A stretch of 64,000 bases of DNA from Monodelphis domestica (GCF_027887165.1 NC_077233.1:216230967-216294966), one strand, 5' to 3'. Shown: positions 41,985 through 52,689, numbered from the stretch's first letter. Notes: a model not told the origin generated them from the sequence alone. Numbers and translations: made by a program.

Positions 41985-42235
41985 CTTTCTAAAAAAAATG
42001 ATTTTTGCTTTTGTAGATAGCTTTTGTTTTTACATCATCTTCACTTATGAATTTAGTTATCCTATTCCCCTTCCCCATAAGCCAATTCAGCAAAACCAAT
42101 AAATATATTACCTGTCTGATGATATATGCAATATTCTCCTCCTATATATATTCACCTCTGCTAAGAAGAGAGAAGGGTGCATTTTTTTCTGATTTTCTTT
42201 TTCTGGATTCTACTTTTTTTTTTTAAATGCTTAGC
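41985..42235 (-). repeat. Interspersed repeat of unresolved class
   Basis: GTTTTTACATCATCTTCACT, AATTCAGCAAAACCAATAAA and TCACCTCTGCTAAGAAGAGA resemble a common marsupial repeat I cannot name, perhaps L1-related. Confidence 0.45.
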
Positions 42236-42237
42236 AT

Positions 42238-42412
42238 CAGGGGGCAGATAGATAGCATAATGGTTAGAGTGCCTGGCCTGGAGTCAGAGGGTCCTGGGTG
42301 CAAATGTGGACTCACATAGCTGTGTGACCTTGGGCAAGTCACTTGATTCCAATTGCCTAGCCCTTGCCATCCTTCTGTCATAGACTTGATTTTAAGAGGG
42401 TAAAGGCTTCTT
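42238..42412 (+). mobile_element. Family A SINE
   Basis: GGGGGCAGATAGATAGCATA, TGGAGTCAGAGGGTCCTGGG and CCATCCTTCTGTCATAGAC. Confidence 0.88.
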
Positions 42413-42424
42413 AAAAAAATGTAT

Positions 42425-42597
42425 AGGACCTTTGAGTTAGATCTGGAAGAGACTTTTAGAGATTATCTATTTCAACTTTCTGAATTTTTAGGTGAAAAAA
42501 CTGATTATTGTGCTAATAAGCTGCCCAGTCAGAATTTGAACCCAGGTCCTCTGGCTACCAAATCCTATGTTTTTTTATATAACACCATGTTGGCTCA
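42425..42597 (+). mobile_element. MIR-like SINE (family D)
   Basis: GAGTTAGATCTGGAAGAGAC, TCAGAATTTGAACCCAGGTC and CTCTGGCTACCAAATCC. Confidence 0.78.
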
Positions 42598-42624
42598 GAA
42601 TTAACCACTGAATAATTAATTTTA

Positions 42625-43075
42625 AATGTTGAAATGAACCTGCCTAAGCAGCTGATATAGTGAGTAGTGTTCAGATTTGGTCTTAGATACTAGTATGAAT
42701 CCAGACAAGTCATTTAACCTCTGCTTCAGTTTCCCTAACTGTAAAATGGGGGTTATAATAGCTACCAGAGCTGTTTTGAGGATTAAATGAAATAATATTT
42801 GTAAATTGCTTGCAATGATCTGGGACAATCCTGAAAGACTTAGAAGGGGAAATGCTGTTCACCCCCAGAGAAAGAACTGTTGGAGTTGTCTTTTTTATCA
42901 ATGTATTTTTGGTTTTCTTTTGGGGTTTTGGTTATATATGACTGCAATTTTACAACAATGACCAACATAGAAGTGTGTTTTGCATGACAAAAATAAAATT
43001 CAATTAAAAAAATTTATAAATTGCTTAGCACAGTGCCTGACACATAGTAGGTGTTTAATAAATACTTGCTCCCTT
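42625..43075 (+). mobile_element. CORE-SINE (family C) split by L1 tail
   Basis: Left to 42811: CTGCTTCAGTTTCCCTAACT, GTAAAATGGGGGTTATAATA. Right from 43012: AGCACAGTGCCTGACACATA and GTAGGTGTTTAATAAATACT. Confidence 0.82.
42812..43011 (+). mobile_element. L1 3' end fragment
   Basis: AATGATCTGGGACAATCCTG, TTTGGGGTTTTGGTTATATA, ending AAAAATAAAATTCAATTAAA. 15-bp duplication ATTTGTAAATTGCTT (42797-42811) against ATTTATAAATTGCTT (43012-43026). Same 3' end type as 7110-7425. Confidence 0.92.
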
Positions 43076-43124
43076 GTTTCCCTTCCTTCCATCTCCTGTA
43101 CCTTGTGCTCTAAATCATAGCCTC

Positions 43125-43215
43125 TCAGAATCACAAAATGCTAGAATTGGAAAGACCTCCTTCTGGCCACTTAGTCTAACCCCTTCATTAAACTAGAGGG
43201 GCAAACAAAGGGCTT
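43125..43215 (+). mobile_element. MIR-like SINE fragment (family D)
   Basis: GAATCACAAAATGCTAGAAT and TGGAAAGACCTCCTTCTGGC. Confidence 0.65.
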
Positions 43216-44750
43216 GAAATTCCTAGACAGAAGTTCTCCCACAGTGAGACCTTGGGGTCATTCTTTCTCATTTTAATACTGGCAACTTTAGGGATCTTGG
43301 CTCTGCTTTGTGTGGATTAAGGGCAGATGGGGGTGATTTCCTACTTGGAGGGGTGAGGGGTTGCTGAGAGGAATCAGAGTATAATGATTAGCTGGACTGT
43401 CTTGCTGAGGGCCATCCAGGATTCCTCCACTTGACCCTGGAGCAACCAGTCCGGCTGAACTCCAGTGAAACCATCCTAAACAAAAGAAGGAAGGAGGTTA
43501 TTTGAGTTTAGTCATCATAGCATAGCAAAGGAAATGGTTCCCTCTCTTTTGGGGAGCTGAAAGGGCTTGACTGCTCAGTTTGTCCAATCCGGAAGTCCAT
43601 GAGAAAATGAGCATCCTGAGCTTGGGCTAAGTCTTGGGGAGAGGCGAGTTCCAATGAACAGGCTGTGCTGCTGCCAGGCAGAGCTGGGGCCAATGTCCCA
43701 TGGACCCAGTTGTCTTGGGATTGGTATCCTCTCACCTCAGAAGGGGGCACCTCAAGGAATGGTCTTCAGTGCTTTGCTGGGCTGTGTGTGACTCCCTCAG
43801 GGAGGGAGTTACATCATTTGTTGTGTGTGGTTTGTGGGTGCTTTTCTTATGAGGAGGCCTGATGAGTATCTCCTCTGCCTGGAGACAGCTATACCGGTTG
43901 TGTACCCACTTGGTCCACTGGGGGCAGCTGGCTTTGTCTGAAGTGTCCAGGAGAGGAAGCTGCTCATCATGGCAGCTGCATTCCAGCATCCTGGGGGTGG
44001 TGGGTGGTGGGTGGGATGAAAGCTTGGAATATTTGGCCCCTCCTTGACTGAATGACTCTGTGTGTGTGTGTCCATCTGTCTGTCCATCCATCTTCACCTG
44101 CCTATTTCAGTCAGCGTTCTTTGTGGCTGGGTCATCTTTAGGTTATTTTATATCCATCACCTTAGACATCTTCTGGGTTTTTGATGCTTCCCTCTCCCTC
44201 CAACCCTGTGGCAGTGGCCTTTGACCCAGAACTTATTTGGGACAGGTGGTAGGTCCAAGCCTTGGTGGGGTAGGGCAGTTATTAGCACTGCCCAAGTTCC
44301 AGTGGCCAGGCTAAAGGATGAAGTCAAGGAGCACCCAGCAAAGAGCTGGGCTAGATCAATGGATCCTGGATGACAGACTCCAGCCCTGCTCACCCCTGGG
44401 AATCCCTGTGTGGGTTCTGACACTGTCCTTTGGAGTTCCAGGGAAGCACTTCCTGGTCCTGGTTGAATTCTCTCCCAGAAGAGAGGGAGTTGTATCTAGA
44501 AATGGGAACTGACTTCATCTGACTCATACTGCAGTGCTCAGCTAAGAGTTCTTATTGTTTGGGGAGAGATAAGCCTGGAGTGAGTGAGGGGGGAGGAACT
44601 GGGAAGCCAGCCTGTGGAGGAAGCTTATCCCTTCTGTTTTTTCATTTCAGGAAGGCTCTCTGCTTCCCTTTTTTCTAGAGATTGGCACATACTGAGCAGT
44701 GGAGGGGGAGGCAATAGGTCTGGCAGGGCTTCCCCCCCAGCTTTAGTCTT
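43216..44750. other. Repeat-poor intronic stretch
   Basis: No clear repeat, apart from a short TG run near 44058-44070. Open frames on both strands show no family motif. Confidence 0.5.
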
Positions 44751-44754
44751 GATC

Positions 44755-44949
44755 TCTCTCTTCTCTTCTCTTCTCTTCTCTTCTCTTCTCTTCTCTTCTC
44801 TTCTCTTCTCTTCTCTTCTCTTCTCTTCTCTTCTCTTCTCTTCTCTTCTCTTCTCTTCTCTTCTCTTCTCTTCTCTTCTCTTCTCTTCTCTTCTCTTCTC
44901 TTCTCTTCTCTTCTCTTCTCTTCTCTTCTCTTCTCTTCTCTTCTCTTCC
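44755..44949. repeat. TTCTC pentanucleotide array
   Basis: About 38 units of a 5-bp CTCTT-type repeat, almost without interruption. Because 15 nt make five codons, it gives a long artificial LLFSS frame on the plus strand. Confidence 0.98.
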
Positions 44950-44959
44950 CTCTCTGTCT

Positions 44960-45135
44960 CTTGATTATTTACTATTAATTCTGTAGATAATAGTTTTGTA
45001 CAAAAGTATTTGTTGTTTTCATCATTATATTGTGATCTAATAAAGGACAGAAATTTCTTTTGCCTTTCTTTGTATCTGTAGTCCGTAGCATAGTGCTTGG
45101 CACAAATTAGTTAAGTCATGAAGACTTATTGATAG
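44960..45135 (+). mobile_element. L2-type 3' end
   Basis: CTAATAAAGGACAGAAATTT, TTTGTATCTGTAGTCCGTAG and AGTGCTTGGCACAAATTAG. Confidence 0.6.
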
Positions 45136-45347
45136 CTGTAACTCTTCAGATAGGATAAGATGATAGGATGCCATATCTATACTTGGAACAGAGATTTCCT
45201 AGCCTCATCACTAATGCAGATCAAGAAACTGAGGTCCAGAAGGGACAGGTGGCTATGCATTCCACACAGTAGGTTGCTCTCTTTCTGAGAGTAGAGCTGG
45301 ACAGAAATCTTAAAGCCTTTCTAATCAATCAGCAAGCCCTTTTTTTT

Positions 45348-45598
45348 TGTTGTTGTTGTTCAGTTGTTTCAGTAGCAACCAAGATTCCATTTGTGTTTAT
45401 CTTGGCACAGATATTGGAATAGTTTGCCTTTTCCTTTTCCGGCTCATTTGACAGATGAGGAAACTGAGGCAAACAGACTGAAGTAACTTGCCCAGGGTCA
45501 CAGAACTAGTAAGTGTCTGAAGCCAAATTTGAATTCAGGACAATGAGTCTTCCTGACTTCAGACCTGGCACTCTATCTATTGTGCTTCCTGGCTGCCC
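45348..45598 (-). mobile_element. SINE (family B)
   Basis: GTTGTTGTTCAGTTGTTTCA, ACAGATGAGGAAACTGAGGC and TGCTTCCTGGCTGCCC. Confidence 0.9.
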
Positions 45599-45599
45599 A

Positions 45600-45955
45600 A
45601 GCATCTATTAAGTGCCTACTAAGTGCTAGGCACTTTCCTAGGTACTGGGGATGCAAAGATAAAATAAAATCTTCCTCAGGTCCATCTCCTGGCTTTTTTG
45701 GTTTTCTTCAAATCCCACTTTATGGAAGTGGCCACCTCCACTACAAGAGGCTTTCCCTTGGGATTCCTTCTCATTTACACTGTATATATCTGGTTGTCTG
45801 CATGTTGTTTCCTCATTCGAATGTTTTTCTTGTTGCTTTTTTCTTTTTTGTGTCTTTGATGTTTGGCATACCTTGCATACCAAGAAGCCTTAATAAATGC
45901 ATTTTTGTTGGATAAAACAATCCTGCCCTCAAGAAACTTACATGTACTTCAGATG
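45600..45955 (+). repeat. Family F repeat split by L2-type end
   Basis: Left: GCATCTATTAAGTGCCTACT, TACTGGGGATGCAAAGATAA. Right, from about 45913: GATAAAACAATCCTGCCCTC and AAGAAACTTACATG. Confidence 0.65.
45672..45912 (+). mobile_element. L2-type LINE 3' end
   Basis: TCTTCAAATCCCACTTTATG, GTGGCCACCTCCACTACAAG and AGCCTTAATAAATGCATTTT. Confidence 0.6.
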
Positions 45956-46304
45956 CATGAGTACAGGTACAAGCACTGAAGCAAGACTCCCACCCCACTC
46001 TGTCTGATACCCCATGTTGGGGAATGAACTGATGATCTAGGAGCGAAAGTTTGCCCAATTGGAAAACAAGTTACATAGCATGAGCTCATCACAAGCTTCC
46101 ACCAAGAAGGGGGAAGGTTATGGGGAAATAACCATGTCCTCAGGAGTGACTCCTCTTGCTTCTAAAGGTGGTATTGCCTAATGGTTTTCTTCCATGATGA
46201 AATGTTCTTGAGGTTTTATTCTGTAACCCTAAACAGGCTTTCATTCCCTAATGGGGCCTAGGATGGATGTCCACCCTGAGAAGAACAAATTAATTCTTTT
46301 CACT

Positions 46305-46475
46305 CCACACATTACTATCTGTGTGACTTTGGTCAAGTCATTTGACTTCTGGGTCCCTACCATTTTGTAATGTAGAAAATGTAGTCCCAGACAGGTTAAA
46401 ATATTTGCCCTGATTTATATAGTTATCAAATTAGAGCCAGGACCAGGACCTAGATCTTTTGACTTATAAAATATA
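46305..46475 (+). mobile_element. MIR-like SINE
   Basis: ATCTGTGTGACTTTGGTCAA and GTCATTTGACTTCTGGGTCC, with a worn 3' part. Confidence 0.55.
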
Positions 46476-46550
46476 GCTTCTGTTTGCCATTCATCCCTAC
46501 TTTCCCCTCCCCCCATCCACTCTCTGTTTCCCTTCTAAAAATGTATTGAT

Positions 46551-46697
46551 GCACAGCAGGTAGGTGACTCAATGGATAGAGAGGGTCCTGGGTTCAAATG
46601 TGACCTCAGACACTTTCTAGCTGGGCAAGTCACTTAAGCCCAGTTGCCTAGCCTCTACCACTCTTTTGCCGTGGAATGAATATTTAGTACTGCTTGG
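46551..46697 (+). mobile_element. Family A SINE, shortened
   Basis: GTCCTGGGTTCAAATGTGAC, CACTTTCTAGCTGGGCAAGT and TTGCCGTGGAATGAATATTT. Confidence 0.85.
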
Positions 46698-47365
46698 CTT
46701 CTGTCTCCTCCACGCTGGGAGCCTGTGTGCCCGTGCATGTCCCAATGACGTTCTTGCCCTGCTCCAGCTGGCTCAGAGTCAGGGTGCAATTTTGGCTTTT
46801 CAAGGCCTTGGGTTGTGTGCTTTATTTCCTACCCAGCCTCGATCTGTTTCCCTGCTGTCTTTCTCCAGCAACGCTCTGTTCTTGGGGCAGGGGGCAAGGC
46901 AGGGGAGGGGGAGAAAGTCTCCCAGAAGCTGCTTTGGGAAGGCTCTCTAAGGGCCCACATCTGAGCGCCTCCTTTGGAGGGGGATGATGTCATTTTGTGG
47001 TCGACCCTCAAATCTGCTGGGGGGGGGGTCATATTCTCTCAGATCTTATCCTCGCCATGATTCTGTGAAGCATGCAGAGAAGGGGATGGGATCCCTCATT
47101 GACTGATGGGACGCTGAAGAGAAGAAAGCTGTGCATCCATTGGGAATCCCGGGACCGTTTCCGGCTGGATCTGGGACTAGCCAGGCCTTCTGGTTATTCT
47201 CCTCTGTCTCCCCTTACAGGGAGGCCGGTGAAGGGACTCAGCGCTGCTCCCTCCTGCCTGTGCTGGGATTGTTGGACTTCTCCAGTCACAGTCCAGGGGG
47301 ATTTACAAGTTTTATCCTGACTCAGGCAAGAGAGCAGCGCCTGTTAGACATGTACGAGGTGTGGT
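46698..47365. other. Unassigned intronic stretch
   Basis: GC-richer than its surroundings, with a G9 run near 47020. No repeat or exon recognised. Confidence 0.45.
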
Positions 47366-47369
47366 TGCC

Positions 47370-47556
47370 ACAACTGCTAGATCACATGGGCCATGGGGAT
47401 AGGATTGGGGATGTGGACTCTAAAGGATGACCCTGGTGCAGACATTAATCATATGGAAACCTAGTGCAATTGCTCGTTGGCTACGAGGGGAGGGAGAGAA
47501 CATGAATTATGGAACTGTGGAGAAATATTCTAAGTCAATTAATTAAAGAAATAAAC
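47370..47556 (+). mobile_element. L1 3' UTR fragment
   Basis: GGCCATGGGGATAGGATTGG, GATGTGGACTCTAAAGGATG, ending ATTAATTAAAGAAATAAACT. Confidence 0.85.
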
Positions 47557-47567
47557 TTAAATTCTTT

Positions 47568-47815
47568 TTTAAAAAATTTTTTATTGAGTCAATTTAGAAC
47601 ATTATTCCTTGGTTACAAGAATCACATTATTTCCCTCCCTCCTCTCCCCATCCCCTTCCCATAGCTGACACGCAATTTCATTGGGTATTACTTGTGTCCT
47701 TGATCAGAACCCATTTCCATGTTGTTGGTATTTGTACTAGAATGTTCCTTTAGAGTCTACATCCCCAGTCATATCCCCTTGACCCATGTAATCAAGCAGT
47801 TGTTTTTCTTCGGTG
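47568..47815 (-). mobile_element. L1 3' UTR fragment
   Basis: The perfect 17-bp duplication ATAAACTTAAATTCTTT is at 47551-47567 and 47816-47832. Reads ATTGGGTATTACTTGTGTCC and GAGTCTACATCCCCAGTCAT. It is tail to tail with the L1 piece just before it. Confidence 0.94.
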
Positions 47816-47941
47816 ATAAACTTAAATTCTTTAAAAAAAGCATAAATTGTGGTTTCGAGTTAGCATTATTGTTAGAATTAGAGGCCTCTCTCTTAGGAAG
47901 GGGAGAAAGGTAAGAACGATTTTGTAGGGGTGGTATAAAAA

Positions 47942-48082
47942 AGAGGTCAGACATTTCCTAGTTATGTGACCCTGGATAAGTCACTTGACCCCCATTGCCT
48001 AGCCCTTACCACTCTGCCTTGGAACCAATATTCATTATTGATTCTAAGATGGAAGGGAAGGGCTTAAAAAAAGAAAAGAAAT
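47942..48082 (+). mobile_element. Family A SINE, 5'-truncated
   Basis: GTCAGACATTTCCTAGTTAT and TTGACCCCCATTGCCTAGCC, with a complete tail. Confidence 0.9.
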
Positions 48083-48321
48083 GGAAAAAAAGGAGGCTGG
48101 AGCTCTTGTTGGGAGGTCTGTGGGATTCTTCAGAACCAGACTGATTCTTGTTTTAGGGATGGAGGAGTCAGCAAGGAGAAACAGGCTGATTAGGTTGTGT
48201 TATTAGGGTCACAGAATGAGAAGTCTAGTACTTTGTGCTCAATAAATACTGAGGGGGGAGGATTTTTACTTTGCATCTCCTCTGGTGCTTGGTTTGTCAC
48301 CCTCCATCCTTTCCATCCTAC

Positions 48322-48551
48322 CTGACTCTGTTGCCCCATTTGGGGTTTTCTAGACCTGAGATCCTGGAGCAGTTTGCCATGTCCTTCTCCAGCTCGTTTG
48401 ACAGATGAGAAAATGGAGGCCAACAAGTTTAAGTGACTGGCCCAGGGTTACCCAGCAATTCATAGTAAGTATCTGAGGCCAGACTTGAACTCTCAGAAGA
48501 TGTGTCTTCCTGATTTCTGGCCCTGCATTGTCTGCTACACCCTCTAGCTGC
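48322..48551 (-). mobile_element. SINE (family B)
   Basis: GTTGCCCCATTTGGGGTTTT, AGCAGTTTGCCATGTCCTTC and CACCCTCTAGCTGC. Confidence 0.9.
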
Positions 48552-48604
48552 GCAGTGCTTGGCATTGCTTCTCAGTGCTTAAGAAATGAATATTTCCTGC
48601 CTAA

Positions 48605-48715
48605 CAGAGAGCTCTGGGCTCAGAGAAGGAGGGACACTGGATTTGGGCTAGGAAGGCCTGGGTTTGAATGCTGCTTTTTCATGTGTGTTCCTTATATGCC
48701 CCTGGGCAGTCCATA
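48605..48715 (+). mobile_element. SINE head, degraded (E-like)
   Basis: GGCCTGGGTTTGAATGCTGC and TATGCCCCTGGGCAGTC. Confidence 0.5.
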
Positions 48716-48718
48716 ATT

Positions 48719-48742
48719 ATTTTATTTATTTATTTATTTATT
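48719..48742. repeat. TTTA tetranucleotide repeat
   Basis: About six units. Confidence 0.85.
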
Positions 48743-48859
48743 TTTTGTCAGATAAAGCTGTTTGAGGACAGCCAAACTTCACACTCTGCTTGTGCATGAG
48801 TTGAACAGGAGGAAGGATGAGGGACTGACTAGACAATAGCTTTAAAAAAACACAACTCC

Positions 48860-49050
48860 TTTAAAAAAAAACCCTACCATCTTTGAATCTGTGTATTGGT
48901 TCTATGGCAGAAGAGTGATAAGGGCTAGGCAATGGGGGTTAAGTGACTTGCCCAGGGACACACAGCTGAGAAGTGTCTGAGGCCACATTTGAATCTAGGA
49001 CCTCCCGTCTGTAATTGAGGCTTTTAATTCTGAGAACCATCTAGTTACCT
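48860..49050 (-). mobile_element. Family A SINE
   Basis: GTATTGGTTCTATGGCAGAA, GACTTGCCCAGGGACACACA and CATCTAGTTACC. Confidence 0.9.
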
Positions 49051-49265
49051 CTGTAGATATCGTCTTTTAAACATCTGTTTTCTAAGACCTTTCCAAGACC
49101 AGTGCAATGTTAGGGTGGTTTCAAACCAGAATGAGAGAAAACCAGAGTAAAAAAGTAAAATAAAATCAAGTGACTTTCTCCTGAATTCTGTTGTTCCTAA
49201 ATGGATCCCCTTTTTTTCCCTGGAGCCAGACCCCCTTCCCCAGAGGTTGGTTGGTGGGAGGGGGG

Positions 49266-49318
49266 AGAGAGAGAGACACACACAGAGAGAGACAGAGACA
49301 GAGAGACAGAGACAGAGT
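49266..49318. repeat. GA/CA-rich microsatellite
   Basis: Mixed GA, CA and GACA units. It underlies several artificial frames. Confidence 0.88.
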
Positions 49319-49334
49319 GGGGATGATATCAGTA

Positions 49335-49660
49335 AAGAGGATAGTTCGGTTCATCTGGTACATAGAAGGCATGAAGGGGATGCAGAAATGTGCTATAAGG
49401 TTAAAAATGGAGGCTGGGGCCAATTTGTAAAGAGCTTTGTGTGTCAGAGGCAGGTTTTTGAGCTCTCCCTTCTCTAGACTAGCATTCTCTAGCATCCCTC
49501 TGTTGGATCTTAAACCTTAGGTTGCTCCCTGGTGTGTGTTAGATTCGTTTCTCTAATCAGATAATAAGCTGCTTAAGGGCAAAGATGGGATCTCAGATTT
49601 GTGCTACCCATAGTGCCTGCTATGAGGTGTTCCTTCTATAGAAACGTGTTGAATTGTTTG
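49335..49660 (+). repeat. Family F piece and L2-type 3' end
   Basis: 49335-49480 resembles family F (GGGGCCAATTTGTAAAGAGC). 49545-49660 resembles an L2 end (AATAAGCTGCTTAAGGGCAA, CATAGTGCCTGCTATGAGG). Confidence 0.5.
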
Positions 49661-50360
49661 GATATGGGGATGGGCGAGCTGTGGAACGAAATGGAATGAA
49701 CTCTCAACAAAGGCTCTTCTAGGTAGCAGGAAGGTTTGGGGCTGCCATGAAGAGCAGCAGTAGAGAAACCTGCCTCCTTTCTTTCCATTTCCAGCCCTGG
49801 GACTAGAGGATGCTGTTCTTGGCTCCGTGATCCCTTGTGGAAGCTTGATCATTTGTTGGGGAGAGAAAAGGCTGTCCTGCAAAGCCCAAACCGCATCCTC
49901 TGCAGGGGAGAACCAGTGGAAAACCAGAACCTTCAGTTCCTTTTCTTAGAGGGCTTGAAAACTGGAAAAAACCAGAGAAGCCAGAGTCTGGGAATAGCAG
50001 ATAATCCGAGGCCCCATGCTAGGTATGGTCTGGGTCCTTGAAGTTTTTTGGAATGACTTGAAATTAAGAGATGAATTACTATCCTCTGTCTAGAGAGCTG
50101 TTTCCTGGAGATACTGGCCCAGTATTTGGTGGATTATCAGGGGCAAATGCTTGAGAACCTACTCTGTGGTTGTGGGTGGTGCTTTCTTCCTGCTTTGGGC
50201 ATGCCTTCATCTTTCCTTCCCTGAACCTCATTTCCCTTCTCCACACCCCAAGTCTGTTTGCATTAAAAGAAGGCTCTTTTCACCCAGTTGTCTGGTTCCA
50301 GGTTATTACTTTAAAATGTTTATTTTGATCTGCTCATAGTGAAAGTGGTAGACAGATCAA
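49661..50360. other. Unassigned intronic stretch
   Basis: No repeat recognised. One of the less repetitive parts of intron 1. Confidence 0.45.
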
Positions 50361-50361
50361 C

Positions 50362-50386
50362 GCGTGTGTGTATGTGTGTGTGTGTT
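50362..50386. repeat. TG dinucleotide repeat
   Basis: About eleven TG units with one TA interruption. Confidence 0.85.
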
Positions 50387-50478
50387 TTGGTCGTCTCCAG
50401 GGATCCTAACAGGAGAGTATCTCCTCAAGAATCCTTTATTAGTCTTGACATGAGAAATCAGGAGTATCTGAGTAGCTT

Positions 50479-50676
50479 TTTTTCTTTTTAAACCCTCCCC
50501 TTCCATCTTAGAATCAATACTGTGTATTGGTTCCAAGGCAGAAGAGTGGTAAGGGCTAGGCAATGAGGGTTAAGTGATTTACCCAGGGTCACAAGGAAGT
50601 GTCTGAGGTCAGATTTGAACCCAGGACTTCCCATCTCTAGGCCTGGGTCTCAATCCACTGAGCCATCCAGCTGCCC
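50479..50676 (-). mobile_element. Family A SINE, second of a same-target pair
   Basis: Preceded by TATCTGAGTAGCTT (50465-50478) and followed by TATCTGAGTAACTT (50677-50690). Confidence 0.93.
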
Positions 50677-50690
50677 TATCTGAGTAACTT

Positions 50691-50856
50691 AAAAAAAAAA
50701 ATCCTTACATTCTCTCTTAGAATCAATACTCCAAGATGGAAGAACAGTGAGGGTTAGGCAATAGAGGTTAAATGAGTTGTCCAGGGTCACACAGTTAGGA
50801 AGTATCTGAGGCCACATTTGAACCCAGGACTTCCCATCTCCAGTCCTGGCTCTCAG
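50691..50856 (-). mobile_element. Family A SINE, first of a same-target pair
   Basis: Flanked by the 50677-50690 copy and GATCTGAGTAGCTT at 50857-50870. The tail hairpin is shortened. Confidence 0.92.
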
Positions 50857-50879
50857 GATCTGAGTAGCTTTGCTCTGAC

Positions 50880-51788
50880 TACGTCTCATGTTTCAAATGT
50901 ATATTTAAGGCCCTCTGCATGGGGGTAGGGGATGAAGAAGGGGGAACCCTATCTTTTTGGCACCCTTGTTCGTTTACAGAGTAGGAATAGATTTGAGCCT
51001 ATCATTTTATTGGTAGACATCCAAGAATTTCTGGATGAGAAAATTCCCTTTACTAATGCAGGTTGCCACCTTATCTGCAACTTATAGATTTAGAGAGTTG
51101 CCTAGAGTATTTTAAGTGACTTGTCCAGGTTCACAGGGCCATAGAGAAACGCATGAAATTAGCTGTAGCAGATCTGTCTCGCTGCATGGAGATCACCCAG
51201 CATCTTGGTGCACTCCCCTCTCCACCTTAGCCCTGACTCCTATCTCTTGCTTTGAAGTTCGTTTTTATTTGCATATCTCCAGAATACCTGTGTGACCCTG
51301 AAATCCCATCCACCATAAGGCTTTGCAAGGAGGCATGCATTTTTGAGTGTCAGTACTGAGGGCCCTTGGAAAGGAGGATGGGCTCCTGAGAAGGGGAAAA
51401 ACTGAAGCATTTCTGAAGAATGGCTCCTTGGCTTCATAGTGACGGTCATAGACCGTTAGTGATGAAAGAAATGTGGGATCATCTAGCTAGCTCATATGCT
51501 TCCGTGTTTGGGGCTGTTCCCTAAGTCCTGATAAATGCTGAATTAAAAAAATGCTGTATTCTCTGTTCCCAGTTGGACACGGTGAACTGTTCCTTTTCGT
51601 CTTCTCTGCTGTGGGGCAGAAGTAGGTGGAAGCTGCTTTTTGTTTTTGATTCCTTCTTCCCCCACACTCATAGCCACATTCACTTTCAAGAAGAGGGTAG
51701 GACAACTTCCTAGAGCAGCCTGAGTTAATCCACCTAATGCCAGCCATTAGGCAGGTTTTCCTGGGTGTCAGGCTCCTTTTTTCTATTT

Positions 51789-51790
<2 letters not shown>
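50880..51790. other. Mostly unassigned intronic stretch
   Basis: A weak MIR trace near 51085-51145 (AGAGTATTTTAAGTGACTTG, TCCAGGTTCACAGGGCC). The rest is unrecognised. Confidence 0.45.
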
Positions 51791-51791
<1 letters not shown>

Positions 51792-51825
<34 letters not shown>

Positions 51826-51846
51826 TGAGTGTGTGTGTGTGTGTGT
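51792..51846. repeat. GA then GT compound microsatellite
   Basis: About 16 GA units, a short spacer, then about eight GT units. Confidence 0.93.
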
Positions 51847-51896
51847 TTTCACATTGTATGAGAGAAGGAAGAATTTTTAAGGCCACAGGTTCATTT

Positions 51897-52211
51897 TTCC
51901 CTTTTCTCTCCTCCTCCTCTTCTCTCCTCTCCTCCATTCTCCTCTCCTCCCTTTCCCCCCATTCTTCTCTCCTCTCCTCTCCTCCCCTCCCCTCTCTTCC
52001 TCTCCTCCTCTTCCTTCCCTCCTGTCTCCCCTCCCCTCCTCCCCTGTCCTATCCTCTATCCTCTTCTTTCTTTTCTTCCCTTCTCCCCTCTTCTCTCTTT
52101 TTCCTCCTTCTCTCCCCTTTTCTTCCTCTACTCCTTTCCTCTCTCTTCCCCTTCCCTTTCTTTCTTTTCCCTTCTCTTCCTTTTTTTCCCTCGAGTCTTT
52201 TTTTTTTTCCT
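51897..52211. repeat. Polypyrimidine tract, ~315 bp
   Basis: Almost only C and T on the plus strand, with very few purine interruptions. It is not a simple tandem repeat but a mixture of CTCCT, CTTCC and TTTTC blocks. The frame across it is composition-driven. Confidence 0.95.
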
Positions 52212-52689
52212 GAGAATTGAACTAGGCTGTGTGTTCCTAGAACAGAAGTTAGTGCCACATGGGGAGCTCATCCCCTCAGCTCATAGGGAAGGAAGAGGTC
52301 CTGGAAAAGAAACTGAGAACACAACTCTAGGGTCAGCTGTGTCATAGGCACCAGGCAGCCTTCTCCAGAAAGCCTCTTAGTTGAGTTCAACCATCTGGTT
52401 TACTCACAGAACTAGTAATCCTCAACACTTCTAGATAGGAATAATTTTTAAAAGAGATCTCAGGGAAATCTAGATATATCTCATTGGGTCCTGGGCATTA
52501 GCTTCATGGAATCATAAAACTTTAACAGCATTAGAAATTTTACCCAACCTCCTCAGTGCCCTTGATGGTCAACTGTGGTAAAAATGAGCACAATTTTTTA
52601 ACAATATAATTCTTTTATGGGGGAGCTATCTCAAGATTTAGAAACATTGTAAAACATTTCTGTGAGAATATTAAAGCATTTAGTAATCA
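52212..52689. other. Unassigned; small family D trace
   Basis: 52498-52560 (GGAATCATAAAACTTTAACA) may be a family D opening. The rest is unrecognised. Confidence 0.45.

Noticed and set aside
44584-44964. 126-aa frame with LLFSS repeats
   Set aside because: Artefact of the pentanucleotide array.
51765-52220. 151-aa frame
   Set aside because: Composition-driven translation of the GA repeat and polypyrimidine tract.
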